Source: Rhodoferax sp. UBA6134
GTDB taxonomy: Bacteria; Pseudomonadota; Gammaproteobacteria; Burkholderiales; Burkholderiaceae_C
Assembly: GCA_002422455.1 (NCBI GenBank)
Contig: DIVK01000104.1
Location: 14,487 to 24,473, forward strand
Reading direction: 5' to 3'
Length of the DNA: 9,987 nt
Below, piece by piece: positions 1-6,752 of this stretch. The translations under genes and the position numbers were made by a program. Under the pieces are notes generated by a model. That model was not told the origin of the DNA. It ran no database searches and worked only from the letters and a program-made list of their open reading frames with translations. The stretch's first letter is position 1. Every line of letters starts with the position of its first letter.

Positions 1-336
1 GGTGGTTTCCACGCCGGGCGTCACGCCCACTTCGGGGTGACCGGCGGTCTTGCTGTGCAACTGACGGAATTTTTTCAGCTCGCTCATCGGCAACTTGTAG
101 CCGGTGAGGTGCAGCACGGCGTAAATCAGCATCGAGGCATGGCCATTGCTGAGCACGAAACGGTCGCGGTCAAACCAGTGCGGGTTGGCCGGGTTGTGCT
201 TGAGGTGCTGGCCCCACAGCGCCACCGCCATGTCGGCCATGCCCATGGGGGCGCCGGGGTGGCCCGAATTGGCTTGTTGCACTGCGTCCATTGCCAGCGC
301 GCGAATCGCGTTGGCCATTTGTTGGGTATTTGCCAT
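1..336 (-). CDS. tkt: Transketolase, N-terminal part (cut by window edge)
   Basis: Transketolase is a cytoplasmic thiamine-diphosphate enzyme that moves two-carbon ketol units between sugar phosphates in the pentose phosphate pathway. Only the first 112 codons are present; the gene runs off the left edge. The reverse strand from 336 reads MANTQQMANAIRALAMDAVQ, followed by the typical transketolase segment NSGHPGAPMGMADMA (residues 23-37), then RFVLSNGHASMLIY (about 59-72) and KTAGHPE (about 96-102). H26, H66 and H100 fall at the positions of the conserved active-site and cofactor histidines of E. coli TktA. The start is supported by alignment to the usual transketolase N-terminus and by a GGAG about 9 bases upstream (346-349 on the complement). 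The gene diverges from murU across a 253-base spacer. In related bacteria tkt is often followed by gap, but that side is outside the window. Identification is firm. Confidence 0.96.
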   Translation of the reverse strand, partial: MANTQQMANAIRALAMDAVQQANSGHPGAPMGMADMAVALWGQHLKHNPANPHWFDRDRFVLSNGHASMLIYAVLHLTGYKLPMSELKKFRQLHSKTAGHPEVGVTPGVETT

Positions 337-376
337 GGGGGGCGGCTCCGGAAAGGGTGGTCAGAGGAAACCCGGC

Positions 377-405
377 ATTTTACCGGGCACGGCCTGGCGC
401 CCCAA
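377..405 (-). promoter_or_regulatory. Candidate sigma-70 promoter for tkt
   Basis: On the minus strand TTGGGG (400-405) and TAAAAT (377-382) are separated by 17 bases. The -10 box matches consensus at 5 of 6 positions and the -35 at 3 of 6. It would give a leader of roughly 35 bases before the tkt ATG. The -10 lies in the loop of a short inverted repeat, CCCGG (371-375) and CCGGG (383-387). This is pattern matching only. The rest of the 337-589 spacer shows no stronger signal and no clear promoter for murU. Confidence 0.35.
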
Positions 406-589
406 ACCGGGTGGATGGGCGGCACGATAACCTTTGGGCGCGTTTTGGCTTGCGCTGATGCCCGCTTGCCCTTGTGCAGATCGAGGCGGCAACGCCCAAT
501 TTAAGGGCAGGGCGTGGTCACGCGGCGCGCAACAAGGCGATCCCCCCGGAAACATCGACAACCCACCGGACAAGGCAAAATCAACGCCA

Positions 590-1327
590 ATGAACCCCTC
601 ACCCCCCATCCCCGCCATGCTGCTGGCCGCCGGCCGCGGCGAGCGCATGCGCCCGTTGACCGACACCTGTCCGAAGCCCCTGTTGCCGGTGCGCGGCAAG
701 CCCCTGATGCAGTGGCCGCTGGAGGCGCTGGCGCAAGGTGGCTTGAGCCGGGTGGTGGTGAACACGGCCTGGCTGGGGGAACAGATTGCCGAGCGCTTCG
801 GCCCGGCTTTTGAATCGCTGACCATCAGCTACTCGCACGAGGGGCGCGACTTCGGCGGCGCATTGGAGACGGCCGGCGGCATCGCGCGTGCGCTGCCGCT
901 GCTGGGCGACCTGTTCTGGGTGCTGGCCGGTGATGTGTTCGCGCCGGACTTCGTGTTTTCGCCCGAGGCCGTGCAGCGCTTCGCCGCCAGCGACAAGCTG
1001 GCGCACCTCTGGCTGGTGCCGAACCCGGCGCACAACCCCAAAGGTGACTTCGGCCTTTCGCCCGAGGGCCTGGCCCTCAACCTGCCGGCCGATCACCCCG
1101 GCCCGCGCCACACCTACAGCACCATCGGCCTGTACCGGCGCGCGCTGTTTGCCGCGCCCTGGTGCGACATTCCCGCCGGCAACCCGCCGGGCATCAAAGC
1201 CCCGCTGGCACCGCTGTTGCGCCGGGCCATGGACAATAGCCTGGTCAGCGCCGAGCCGTACACCGGGGCCTGGACCGACGTCGGAACTCCGCAACGGCTA
1301 ACGCAACTCAACACCACAAACCCATGA
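590..1327 (+). CDS. murU: MurU-like N-acetylmuramate-1-phosphate uridylyltransferase
   Basis: A 245-residue sugar-phosphate nucleotidyltransferase. MurU enzymes convert MurNAc-1-phosphate and UTP to UDP-MurNAc in the peptidoglycan recycling route that bypasses de novo UDP-MurNAc synthesis (the AmgK-MurU pathway). Visible features are the nucleotide-binding signature LLAAGRGERMRPLT (residues 11-24), the PKPLLPV lysine (K29), LETAGGIARALPLLG (92-106), the metal-binding aspartate in AGDVF (D115) and the C-terminal GAWTDVGTPQRL (226-237), all typical of this family. The start at 590 is chosen because the signature must lie near the N-terminus. The frame is open back to 434, but that extension has no family resemblance. 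The ribosome site is weak (AAGG about 14 bases upstream). The stop overlaps the pepP start in ATGA (1324-1327), implying translational coupling. The usual partner kinase gene amgK is not adjacent. Another sugar-1-phosphate nucleotidyltransferase specificity cannot be excluded. Confidence 0.87.
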   Translation: MNPSPPIPAMLLAAGRGERMRPLTDTCPKPLLPVRGKPLMQWPLEALAQGGLSRVVVNTAWLGEQIAERFGPAFESLTISYSHEGRDFGGALETAGGIARALPLLGDLFWVLAGDVFAPDFVFSPEAVQRFAASDKLAHLWLVPNPAHNPKGDFGLSPEGLALNLPADHPGPRHTYSTIGLYRRALFAAPWCDIPAGNPPGIKAPLAPLLRRAMDNSLVSAEPYTGAWTDVGTPQRLTQLNTTNP

Positions 1328-2709
1328 GCACATCCCTGTACGCCCAGCGCCGCGCCCGCCTGGCCGCCCAGCTCGGCCCGGACGGCATTGCCATCATCCC
1401 GACCGCGCCCGAACGCCAGCGCAACCGCGACAGCGAGTTCCTGTTCCGCTTCGACAGCTACTTCCATTACCTCTGCGGCTTCTGTGAGCCCAATGCCTGG
1501 CTGGTCATCACCAGCGAGGGCCACAGCACGCTGTTCTGCAATCCGAAGGACCTGGAGCGCGAGATCTGGGACGGCATTCGCCTCGGGCCCGAAGCGGCGC
1601 CAGCCGCGCTGGGGGTGGACGCTGCCTTTTCCGTGGCCGAGCTGGAGCAGCGACTGCCCAAACTGCTGGAGAACAAGGCCGCCGTCTGGTACCCGTTCGC
1701 CACCCACACCGGACTGGAGAGCCGCATCGATACGTGGCTCAAGGCGGTGCGCGCCCGCGTGCGCTTTGGCGCGCTGTGCCCGCAGGCGCAACGCGACCTG
1801 TGCGGCCCGCTGGACGAAATGCGCCTCATCAAGGACGCGCACGAAATAGCGATGATGCGGCGCGCCGCGCAGATCAGCGCCGGCGCCCATGTGCGCGCCA
1901 TGCAGCTCTGCGCCCGCATGCTGCGCGAAAAGCAGGACGTGCGCGAGTACCATCTGGACGCCGAGCTGCTGCACGAGTTCCGCCGCCACGGCTCGCAGTA
2001 CCCGGCCTACGGCTCCATCGTGGCCGCCGGCGCCAACGCCTGCGTGCTGCACTACCGCGCCGACAACGCGCCGATCCGCGACGGCGAGCTGGTGCTGATC
2101 GACGCCGGCTGCGAGCTCGACGGCTATGCCAGCGACATCACCCGCAGTTTTCCGGCCAACGGCAAGTTCAGCGGGCCGCAGCGCGCGCTGTACGAGCTGG
2201 TGCTGGCCTCGCAGGAAGCGGCGATTGCCGCGACCCAACCGGGCGCGCGCTTCACCGACCCGCACGAGGCCACGGTGAAGGTGCTGACGCAGGGCATGCT
2301 CGACCTCGGCCTGCTCGACCGCAACCAGGTCGGCACGCTGGAGGACGCCATCGAACACCGCCACTATTTCGCCCACTACATGCACCGCACCAGCCACTGG
2401 ATCGGCATGGACGTGCATGACTGCGGCAGCTATGTCGAGCCGTCCGAAATCGGCCAGATCAGCGAGCGGCGCGACCCGCTCTCCGGCGAGACCCTCCAGA
2501 ACCGGCCCAGCCGCATCCTGCGGCCCGGCATGGCGCTGACCATCGAGCCCGGCCTCTACGTGCGTCCGAGCGACCACATCCCGCGCGAGTTCTGGAACAT
2601 CGGCATCCGCATCGAGGACGACGCCATCGTCACAGCCGACGGCTGCGAGCTGATCACGCGCGACGTGCCGGTAGCGGCCAATGCCATCGAGGCCTTGATG
2701 CGCGGCTGA
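1324..2709 (+). CDS. pepP: Xaa-Pro aminopeptidase (aminopeptidase P)
   Basis: A 461-residue cytoplasmic dimetal (Mn) peptidase that removes the N-terminal residue from peptides with proline in position two. The N-terminal half (about 1-170) is the aminopeptidase P N-domain, with SEFLFRFDSYFHYLCGF near residues 37-53. The C-terminal half is the pita-bread (M24) catalytic fold. All five metal ligands can be placed: D260 (VLIDAG), D271 (SDITRSF), H358 (SHWIG), E408 (TIEPGLYV) and E431 (RIEDD). The supporting histidines H243 (VLHYRA), H354 (YMH) and H365 (DVHD) are also present. Length and motif spacing are close to E. coli PepP. The ATG overlaps the murU stop by four bases, so the two genes are probably cotranslated. 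The functional link to cell-wall recycling is not obvious. A ubiH-type gene, the partner in enterobacteria, is absent downstream. Confidence 0.95.
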   Translation: MSTSLYAQRRARLAAQLGPDGIAIIPTAPERQRNRDSEFLFRFDSYFHYLCGFCEPNAWLVITSEGHSTLFCNPKDLEREIWDGIRLGPEAAPAALGVDAAFSVAELEQRLPKLLENKAAVWYPFATHTGLESRIDTWLKAVRARVRFGALCPQAQRDLCGPLDEMRLIKDAHEIAMMRRAAQISAGAHVRAMQLCARMLREKQDVREYHLDAELLHEFRRHGSQYPAYGSIVAAGANACVLHYRADNAPIRDGELVLIDAGCELDGYASDITRSFPANGKFSGPQRALYELVLASQEAAIAATQPGARFTDPHEATVKVLTQGMLDLGLLDRNQVGTLEDAIEHRHYFAHYMHRTSHWIGMDVHDCGSYVEPSEIGQISERRDPLSGETLQNRPSRILRPGMALTIEPGLYVRPSDHIPREFWNIGIRIEDDAIVTADGCELITRDVPVAANAIEALMRG

Positions 2710-2746
2710 ACGCGAGCCCATCAAGACACCCACCGGACCTCATGAC

Positions 2747-3148
2747 ATGCTGGACAACGTGACCCCCTTCCTGTTGCACTGGGCCATTACCGCGTTGTCG
2801 CTCTGGGTGGCCAGTCACCTCTTCAGCGGCATCAAATTCGCCGACACCTCATCACTGATCGTCTCCGCGCTGCTGCTGGGGTTTGCAAACGCCATTGTCA
2901 GGCCGCTGCTCATTGTGCTGACCTTGCCGCTGACCTTTGTGACCTTCGGCCTGTTTCTGCTGGTAATCAATGCCCTGATGATTTTGCTGGTCTCGGCGCT
3001 GGTCAGGGGCTTCACGGTATCGGGTTTCTGGACCGCTTTTTTCGCCAGCATGTTCATCGCTGTGCTGAGCTTTGTGATCGGCGCATTCGCGCTGGGCGGC
3101 AGTCCGGCACAGGTCATCCACCTGCCCCACCGCGGCACGTGGCTCTGA
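2747..3148 (+). CDS. Phage holin family (YvlD-like) membrane protein
   Basis: A 133-residue, very hydrophobic protein with about four membrane segments (roughly residues 8-28, 36-58, 62-87 and 95-117). The central stretch FANAIVRPLLIVLTLPLTFV followed by TFGLFLLVINALMILL is the hallmark of the small 'phage holin family 4' / YvlD-like group, here a chromosomal inner-membrane protein of unknown function. Despite the name there is no lysis cassette, endolysin or phage gene nearby, so a holin role is not supported. The start at 2747 lies 37 bases after pepP. An overlapping ATG at 2742 is in another frame. The protein ends in a short polar tail, HLPHRGTWL. It probably shares a transcript with murU-pepP because of the short same-strand gap. 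Family assignment is good; function is unknown. Confidence 0.85.
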   Translation: MLDNVTPFLLHWAITALSLWVASHLFSGIKFADTSSLIVSALLLGFANAIVRPLLIVLTLPLTFVTFGLFLLVINALMILLVSALVRGFTVSGFWTAFFASMFIAVLSFVIGAFALGGSPAQVIHLPHRGTWL

Positions 3149-3209
3149 GGCCAAGCTCCCGCCCCTTCCCGATCAGCGCCCTGGTGGTTCAAAAGAAATG
3201 ACCGCTCAC

Positions 3210-3224
3210 TTCAATACGATTGAA
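3210..3224. promoter_or_regulatory. Perfect inverted repeat, candidate operator
   Basis: TTCAAT-ACG-ATTGAA is a perfect 6+3+6 inverted repeat in the spacer before yceI. The right arm runs into the candidate -35 box at 3220-3225, so a bound dimeric regulator would block that promoter. Size and AT-rich arms resemble operators of winged-helix (MarR-type) or TetR-type repressors in general. No regulator gene lies in the window to assign it to, and I found no second copy. Confidence 0.4.
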
Positions 3225-3249
3225 TGGACTGGCCCTCGCGGTCTCTAAA
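3220..3249 (+). promoter_or_regulatory. Candidate promoter for yceI
   Basis: TTGAAT (3220-3225) and TCTAAA (3244-3249) are separated by 18 bases. Each matches the sigma-70 consensus at 4 of 6 positions. Transcription would begin near 3256, leaving a leader of about 125 bases before the yceI ATG at 3383. The -35 overlaps the perfect inverted repeat at 3210-3224. The assignment is by pattern only. Confidence 0.33.
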
Positions 3250-3313
3250 CTTTGTTCAAGTCCGTGTTCCGTGCGTCACCGGCGGGATCGGCTTCGCCAT
3301 TGACATCGCCAGT

Positions 3314-3349
3314 GCCGCTTCGGGCGCACCGCGGCCGGGCGGAATTTTT
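3314..3349 (+). promoter_or_regulatory. Alternative short hairpins and T-run in the yceI leader
   Basis: GCCGC (3314-3318) can pair with GCGGC (3331-3335). Alternatively CCGC (3329-3332) can pair with GCGG (3339-3342), which is followed at once by AATTTTT (3343-3349). The two pairings are mutually exclusive and the second resembles a weak intrinsic terminator. The 4-5 bp stems are short and such pairings are common at this GC content, so regulation by attenuation is only a possibility. Confidence 0.18.
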
Positions 3350-3382
3350 CTTTGTCCTCAACCTTCACTTTGGGAGTTTTCC

Positions 3383-3958
3383 ATGCGTTTTCCTCTTCTG
3401 TCCGTTGCCGCCGCTGCTGCCCTGCTGGCGGGCGTGTCCCAGGTTCACGCCGCCACCTACACCCTTGACCCCGACCACACCTTTGTGACGTTCGAGATCG
3501 GGCACTTCGGCACCTCCACCAACCGCGGCCGCTTCGACAAGAAGGAAGGCACGGTCCAGTTTGACCGCGCCGGCAAAACCGGCAAGGTCGACATCGTGTT
3601 CCACACCGCCTCCATCAACACCGGCACCGAAGCCTTCAACCAGCACCTGCAAAGCGCCGACCTGCTGGATTCAGCCAAATTTCCCACCGCCAGATTTGTG
3701 GCGAACAAGTTCGATTTCAGCGGCGACAAAGTGACACAGGTCACCGGCAACCTGACCTTGATGGGTCAAACCCATCCCATCACGCTCAAGGCCAGCAACT
3801 TCAACTGCTACGACAATCCCAAACACAAGCGGGAAGTCTGCGGCGGCGACTTTGAAACCACCCTCGACCGCTCCCAGTTCGGCATCAACTACGCCATCGA
3901 CTGGGGCTTCCCCAAAAACGTGCGCCTGTTGATCCAGGTGGAAGCCATCAAGCAGTAA
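3383..3958 (+). CDS. YceI-family secreted lipocalin-like protein
   Basis: A 191-residue exported protein of the YceI family, whose beta-barrel binds polyisoprenoid-type lipids in the periplasm. The physiological role is unsettled in most bacteria. The start at 3383 is chosen because it gives a clean signal peptide, MRFPLLSVAAAAALLAGVSQ then VHA, cleaved before ATYTLD (after residue 23), with TGGGAG about 6 bases upstream. The in-frame extension to 3224 would bury the signal peptide. Family features are YTLDPDHTFVTFEIGHFG (26-43), the FNQHLQSADLLDSAKFPTARF region (85-105) and GNLTLMGQTHPITL (122-135). C142 and C153 flank a loop (NCYDN ... REVCGG) and probably form a disulfide. The gene stands alone, without the cytochrome b561 gene often found beside it. 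It converges with ald, overlapping it by 11 bases. A palindrome and candidate promoter lie upstream. Confidence 0.93.
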   Translation: MRFPLLSVAAAAALLAGVSQVHAATYTLDPDHTFVTFEIGHFGTSTNRGRFDKKEGTVQFDRAGKTGKVDIVFHTASINTGTEAFNQHLQSADLLDSAKFPTARFVANKFDFSGDKVTQVTGNLTLMGQTHPITLKASNFNCYDNPKHKREVCGGDFETTLDRSQFGINYAIDWGFPKNVRLLIQVEAIKQ

Positions 3959-5081
3959 GACGGCTTTGGCCGAGCAAGGTGTCGGCGCTCACATGGCGGT
4001 AGCCCAGCGCCCGCGCCACCGCCGCATGGGTCACCTGGCCGTTGGCCACATTCAGGCCCTGGCGCAGGTGCGGGTCATCCCTGAGGGCCTGCTGCCAGCC
4101 CTTGTCGGCCAGTGCCACGGCGTGCGCCAGGGTGGCGTTGGTGAGCGCAAAGGTGGCGGTGCGGGCCACCGCGCCCGGCATATTGGCCACGCAATAGTGC
4201 ACCACGCCATCCACCATGAAGGTCGGCTCGGCGTGCGTGGTGGGGTGGGAGGTCTCGCAGCAGCCGCCCTGGTCAATGGCCACGTCCACCAGCACGGCGC
4301 CTTTTTTCATGCGGGCCACCATGCCGCGCGTTACCAGCCTGGGTGCGGCCGCACCGGGAACCAGCACCGCGCCGATCAGCAAATCGGCCTGGAGCACCGC
4401 CGCCTCCACACTGAGCACGCTGGCGCACAGCGTGCTGATGCGGTTGCCAAAAACCAGGTCGAGCTGGCGCAGGCGATCCACGTTGCGGTCCAGCACCGTC
4501 ACCCGCGCGCCCAGGCCGACGGCCATCTGCACGGCGTTGCTGCCGACCACGCCGGCACCCAGAATCACCACGTGCCCGGCCGCCACGCCGGGTACGCCAC
4601 CCAGCAGCAGGCCCATGCCGCCCCGGGCTATTTCCAGATGCGCCGCGCCGGCCTGCACCGCCATGCGCCCGGCCACCTCGCTCATGGGCGCCAGCAGCGG
4701 CAGGCCGCCGCCGGGACCGGTGATGGTTTCGTAGGCAATGCACACCGCGCCGGACTTGACGAGCGCGGCCGTCTGCGCCGGGTCGGCGGCCAAATGCAGG
4801 TAGGCATACAGCAGCTGACCCGGGCGCAGCAGGGCGCACTCCTGCGGCTGCGGCTCCTTGACCTTGACGATCAGGTCCGCCTGGGCAAACACGGCGGCGG
4901 CGGTGGCGGCCAGGGTGGCGCCGGCCGCCAGATACTGTTCGTCGCTCAGGCCGATGGCGGCGCCGGCGCCGGTCTGCACCAGAACCTGATGACCATGCGC
5001 CGTCAGTTCACGCACACTGGCCGGCGTCAGGCCCACACGGTATTCATGAACCTTGATTTCCTTGGGCAGCCCGATGCGCAT
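3948..5081 (-). CDS. ald: Alanine dehydrogenase
   Basis: A 377-residue cytoplasmic NAD-dependent enzyme that interconverts L-alanine with pyruvate and ammonia, usually for alanine catabolism. The N-terminus MRIGLPKEIKVHEYRVGLTP is diagnostic. Catalytic and substrate residues are at canonical positions: R15, K75 (VKVKEP), H96 (YLHLA), D270 (VAIDQGG) and N300 (ANMPGAV). The NAD-binding GAGVVGSNA loop is at residues 175-183, followed by the acidic residue of VLDRN (D198). The start at 5081 is preferred over an upstream in-frame ATG at 5141 because it matches the family N-terminus and has AGGAG about 7 bases upstream. The stop lies inside the last codons of convergent yceI. An Lrp/AsnC-type regulator gene, often adjacent to ald, is absent here. 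Identification is firm. Confidence 0.96.
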   Translation of the reverse strand: MRIGLPKEIKVHEYRVGLTPASVRELTAHGHQVLVQTGAGAAIGLSDEQYLAAGATLAATAAAVFAQADLIVKVKEPQPQECALLRPGQLLYAYLHLAADPAQTAALVKSGAVCIAYETITGPGGGLPLLAPMSEVAGRMAVQAGAAHLEIARGGMGLLLGGVPGVAAGHVVILGAGVVGSNAVQMAVGLGARVTVLDRNVDRLRQLDLVFGNRISTLCASVLSVEAAVLQADLLIGAVLVPGAAAPRLVTRGMVARMKKGAVLVDVAIDQGGCCETSHPTTHAEPTFMVDGVVHYCVANMPGAVARTATFALTNATLAHAVALADKGWQQALRDDPHLRQGLNVANGQVTHAAVARALGYRHVSADTLLGQSRLTA

Positions 5082-5122
5082 GTGCGTCTCCTGGTCAATT
5101 GTTGAAGTCGGTAAACCCTGTG

Positions 5123-5144
5123 CCGGGGGCGAACGCCCCACCGG
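5123..5144. other. Strong hairpin in the ald / kinase divergent spacer
   Basis: GGGGC (5126-5130) and GCCCC (5135-5139) form a perfect stem over a four-base loop. CCG (5123-5125) and CGG (5142-5144) extend it past a two-base bulge. It has no T-run in either direction, so it is not a standard terminator. If the candidate ald promoter is right, it would sit near the 5' end of the ald mRNA, about 40 bases upstream of the start codon. Confidence 0.4.
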
Positions 5145-5153
5145 GCGGAGATC

Positions 5154-5181
5154 ATCATACGTTTCGCCGCAGGCCCCTCAC
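5154..5181 (-). promoter_or_regulatory. Candidate promoter for ald
   Basis: On the minus strand GTGAGG (5176-5181) and TATGAT (5154-5159) are 16 bases apart. The -10 matches 5 of 6 consensus positions and the -35 only 3 of 6. Transcription would begin near 5147, giving a leader of about 65 bases that starts with the hairpin at 5123-5144. This is pattern matching only. Confidence 0.28.
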
Positions 5182-5248
5182 GGGCATGAATGTCCCGCCT
5201 TGTCTTGCGTCAGGCATCCCGGTCGCCGAAGCTGGCATCATCGGCACC

Positions 5249-6742
5249 ATGGATTCCAACGTACCCCCCCTGATCCAGGCGCTGCTGGCGCCATGGCGTT
5301 ACCCGCATGCCGTTCAGCACGTGACGCTGGTCGAGACTCACATCTCATGGGTCCTGCTGGCGGGTGAGTTCGCCTACAAGATCAAAAAGCCGCTGAAGCT
5401 GCCGTTTCTGGACTTCAGCACACTGGCGCTACGCCAGCGCTACTGCCGCGATGAGCTGCTCTTGAACCGCCGCTTCGCACCCGACCTGTACCTGGACGTG
5501 GTCGGCATTTTCAATACGCCGCAAGAACCGCGTTTTGACGCAGCGGGCACCCCGCCAATCGAATACGCCGTCAAGATGCGGCGCTTCGAGGAGGCCAACC
5601 GGCTGGACCGACTCTGTGCCCGGGGTGAGTTGCAAGCCCGGCACCTGTCCGGCCTGGCCGACACCCTGGCCGCCTTTCACGAGGTCGCCGCCATCGCACC
5701 GCCTGCATCGCGCTTCGGCACCGCCCCTCAGGTTCTGGCGCCCATGCAGGCCAATTTTGATACCTTGCTGCACCAGCTGCCGCAGGTCGACGTGCAGACC
5801 CGGCTGATCGCTTTGCAAACCTGGACCGAAGCGCAATTCGGGCAGTTGAGCCCACTGCTGCAATCGCGCAAACAGGCCGGACGGGTGCGTGAATGCCATG
5901 GTGATCTGCATTTGGGCAATCTGGTGTTGATGGGCGAGCAGGTGCGAATGTTCGACTGCATTGAATTCAACGAAGACTTCCGCTGGATTGACGTGGCAAG
6001 CGAAATCGCTTTTCCTTACGTCGACCTGCTCGCACACGGTCAAGCGGGACTGGCCAACTGGTTTGTAAACGAGATGTTGAGCCGCAGCGGCGACTATGAG
6101 GCGGCGCAATTGCTGCGCCTTTATGCCGTGTACCGGGCCCTGGTACGCGCCAAGGTGGCGGCGCTTCGCAGCGCCCAGACGGCCGACGAGAGCGCCGCGA
6201 TCGAGGAAGCGCTGGCCTATGTCGCACTGGCAGAACGCATGGTGGCGCCCCCCCCGGTGCGGCTGGTGATCACGCACGGCCTGTCCGGCTGCGGCAAGAC
6301 CGTCGCCTCCAATGAATTGCTGCAGGGCGACCCGCAGGCGGCCACCTTGCGACTGCGCTCGGACCTGGAACGCAAGCGCCTGTCCGGACTGGCGCCCGGC
6401 GCGCGCAGCGGCTCGGGCCCGAACGCCGGCATCTACGCCCCCGATGCCCGCCTGCGCACCTACGCCCGGCTGCGCGAACTGGCTGCACCCTTGCTGCGGG
6501 CGGGCTGGTCGGTGATTGTGGACGCCACCTTCCTGAAACGTGCCGAGCGGGATGCCTTTCGGGCCCTCGCCCGCGACACCGGTGCGGCGTTCGGCATTCT
6601 GGCGCCGCAGGCCACACCCGCGCAGCTGCGCGAGCGCATCCAGGCGCGCGCGGCGCTGGGACAGGACGCCTCGGAGGCCACGCTGGACGTGCTGGCGCAA
6701 CAGATGAAAGAAATCGAACCGCTGGCGGCGGACGAAACCTGA
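5249..6742 (+). CDS. Bifunctional APH-like phosphotransferase / P-loop kinase-like ATPase
   Basis: A 497-residue two-domain protein. Residues about 25-330 form an aminoglycoside-phosphotransferase/choline-kinase-like fold, with the catalytic motif HGDLHLGN (217-224) and metal-binding aspartate in MFDCIEFNED (234-243). AYKIKKPLK (42-50) probably supplies the ATP-binding lysine. Residues about 337-497 form a P-loop domain with Walker A GLSGCGKT (344-351), RSDLERKRLSG (370-380) and a Walker-B-like VIVDATF (422-428), resembling zeta-toxin, gluconate-kinase and polynucleotide-kinase-type P-loop proteins. This fusion is a recurrent bacterial arrangement usually annotated as 'bifunctional aminoglycoside phosphotransferase/ATP-binding protein'. 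The substrate is unknown and it is unlikely to be a resistance enzyme. The start at 5249 is preferred; in-frame ATGs at 5099 and 5186 would add residues without family resemblance. It diverges from ald and lies 44 bases before the metal-related trio. Confidence 0.88.
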   Translation: MDSNVPPLIQALLAPWRYPHAVQHVTLVETHISWVLLAGEFAYKIKKPLKLPFLDFSTLALRQRYCRDELLLNRRFAPDLYLDVVGIFNTPQEPRFDAAGTPPIEYAVKMRRFEEANRLDRLCARGELQARHLSGLADTLAAFHEVAAIAPPASRFGTAPQVLAPMQANFDTLLHQLPQVDVQTRLIALQTWTEAQFGQLSPLLQSRKQAGRVRECHGDLHLGNLVLMGEQVRMFDCIEFNEDFRWIDVASEIAFPYVDLLAHGQAGLANWFVNEMLSRSGDYEAAQLLRLYAVYRALVRAKVAALRSAQTADESAAIEEALAYVALAERMVAPPPVRLVITHGLSGCGKTVASNELLQGDPQAATLRLRSDLERKRLSGLAPGARSGSGPNAGIYAPDARLRTYARLRELAAPLLRAGWSVIVDATFLKRAERDAFRALARDTGAAFGILAPQATPAQLRERIQARAALGQDASEATLDVLAQQMKEIEPLAADET

Positions 6743-6752
6743 ATCAACCCCG

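Noticed and set aside
434..589. In-frame N-terminal extension of murU
   Set aside because: The nucleotide-binding signature should begin near residue 10. The extra 52 residues are Pro/Gly/Arg-rich and resemble non-coding spacer.
1114..2733. A 539-codon open frame on the minus strand opposite murU and pepP
   Set aside because: It lies antisense to pepP, whose motifs are all intact. Long antisense frames are expected where the sense gene has high third-position GC. Its translation is Ala/Val/Gly/Gln-rich with no family resemblance.
2747..3148. Prophage or lysis cassette suggested by the holin-family gene
   Set aside because: There are no endolysin, integrase, terminase or tail genes nearby. 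This family is common on bacterial chromosomes as a lone membrane protein.
3224..3382. In-frame N-terminal extension of yceI
   Set aside because: It would place a complete signal peptide in the protein interior. The start at 3383 has a good ribosome site.
3966..5105. A 379-codon plus-strand open frame opposite ald
   Set aside because: It mirrors ald almost end to end and its translation is His/Gly/Arg-rich low-complexity sequence. ald has all catalytic residues.
5249..6742. Aminoglycoside resistance gene
   Set aside because: The APH fold is shared by many metabolic kinases, and the fusion with a P-loop domain is a chromosomal family of unknown substrate. No mobile element is nearby.
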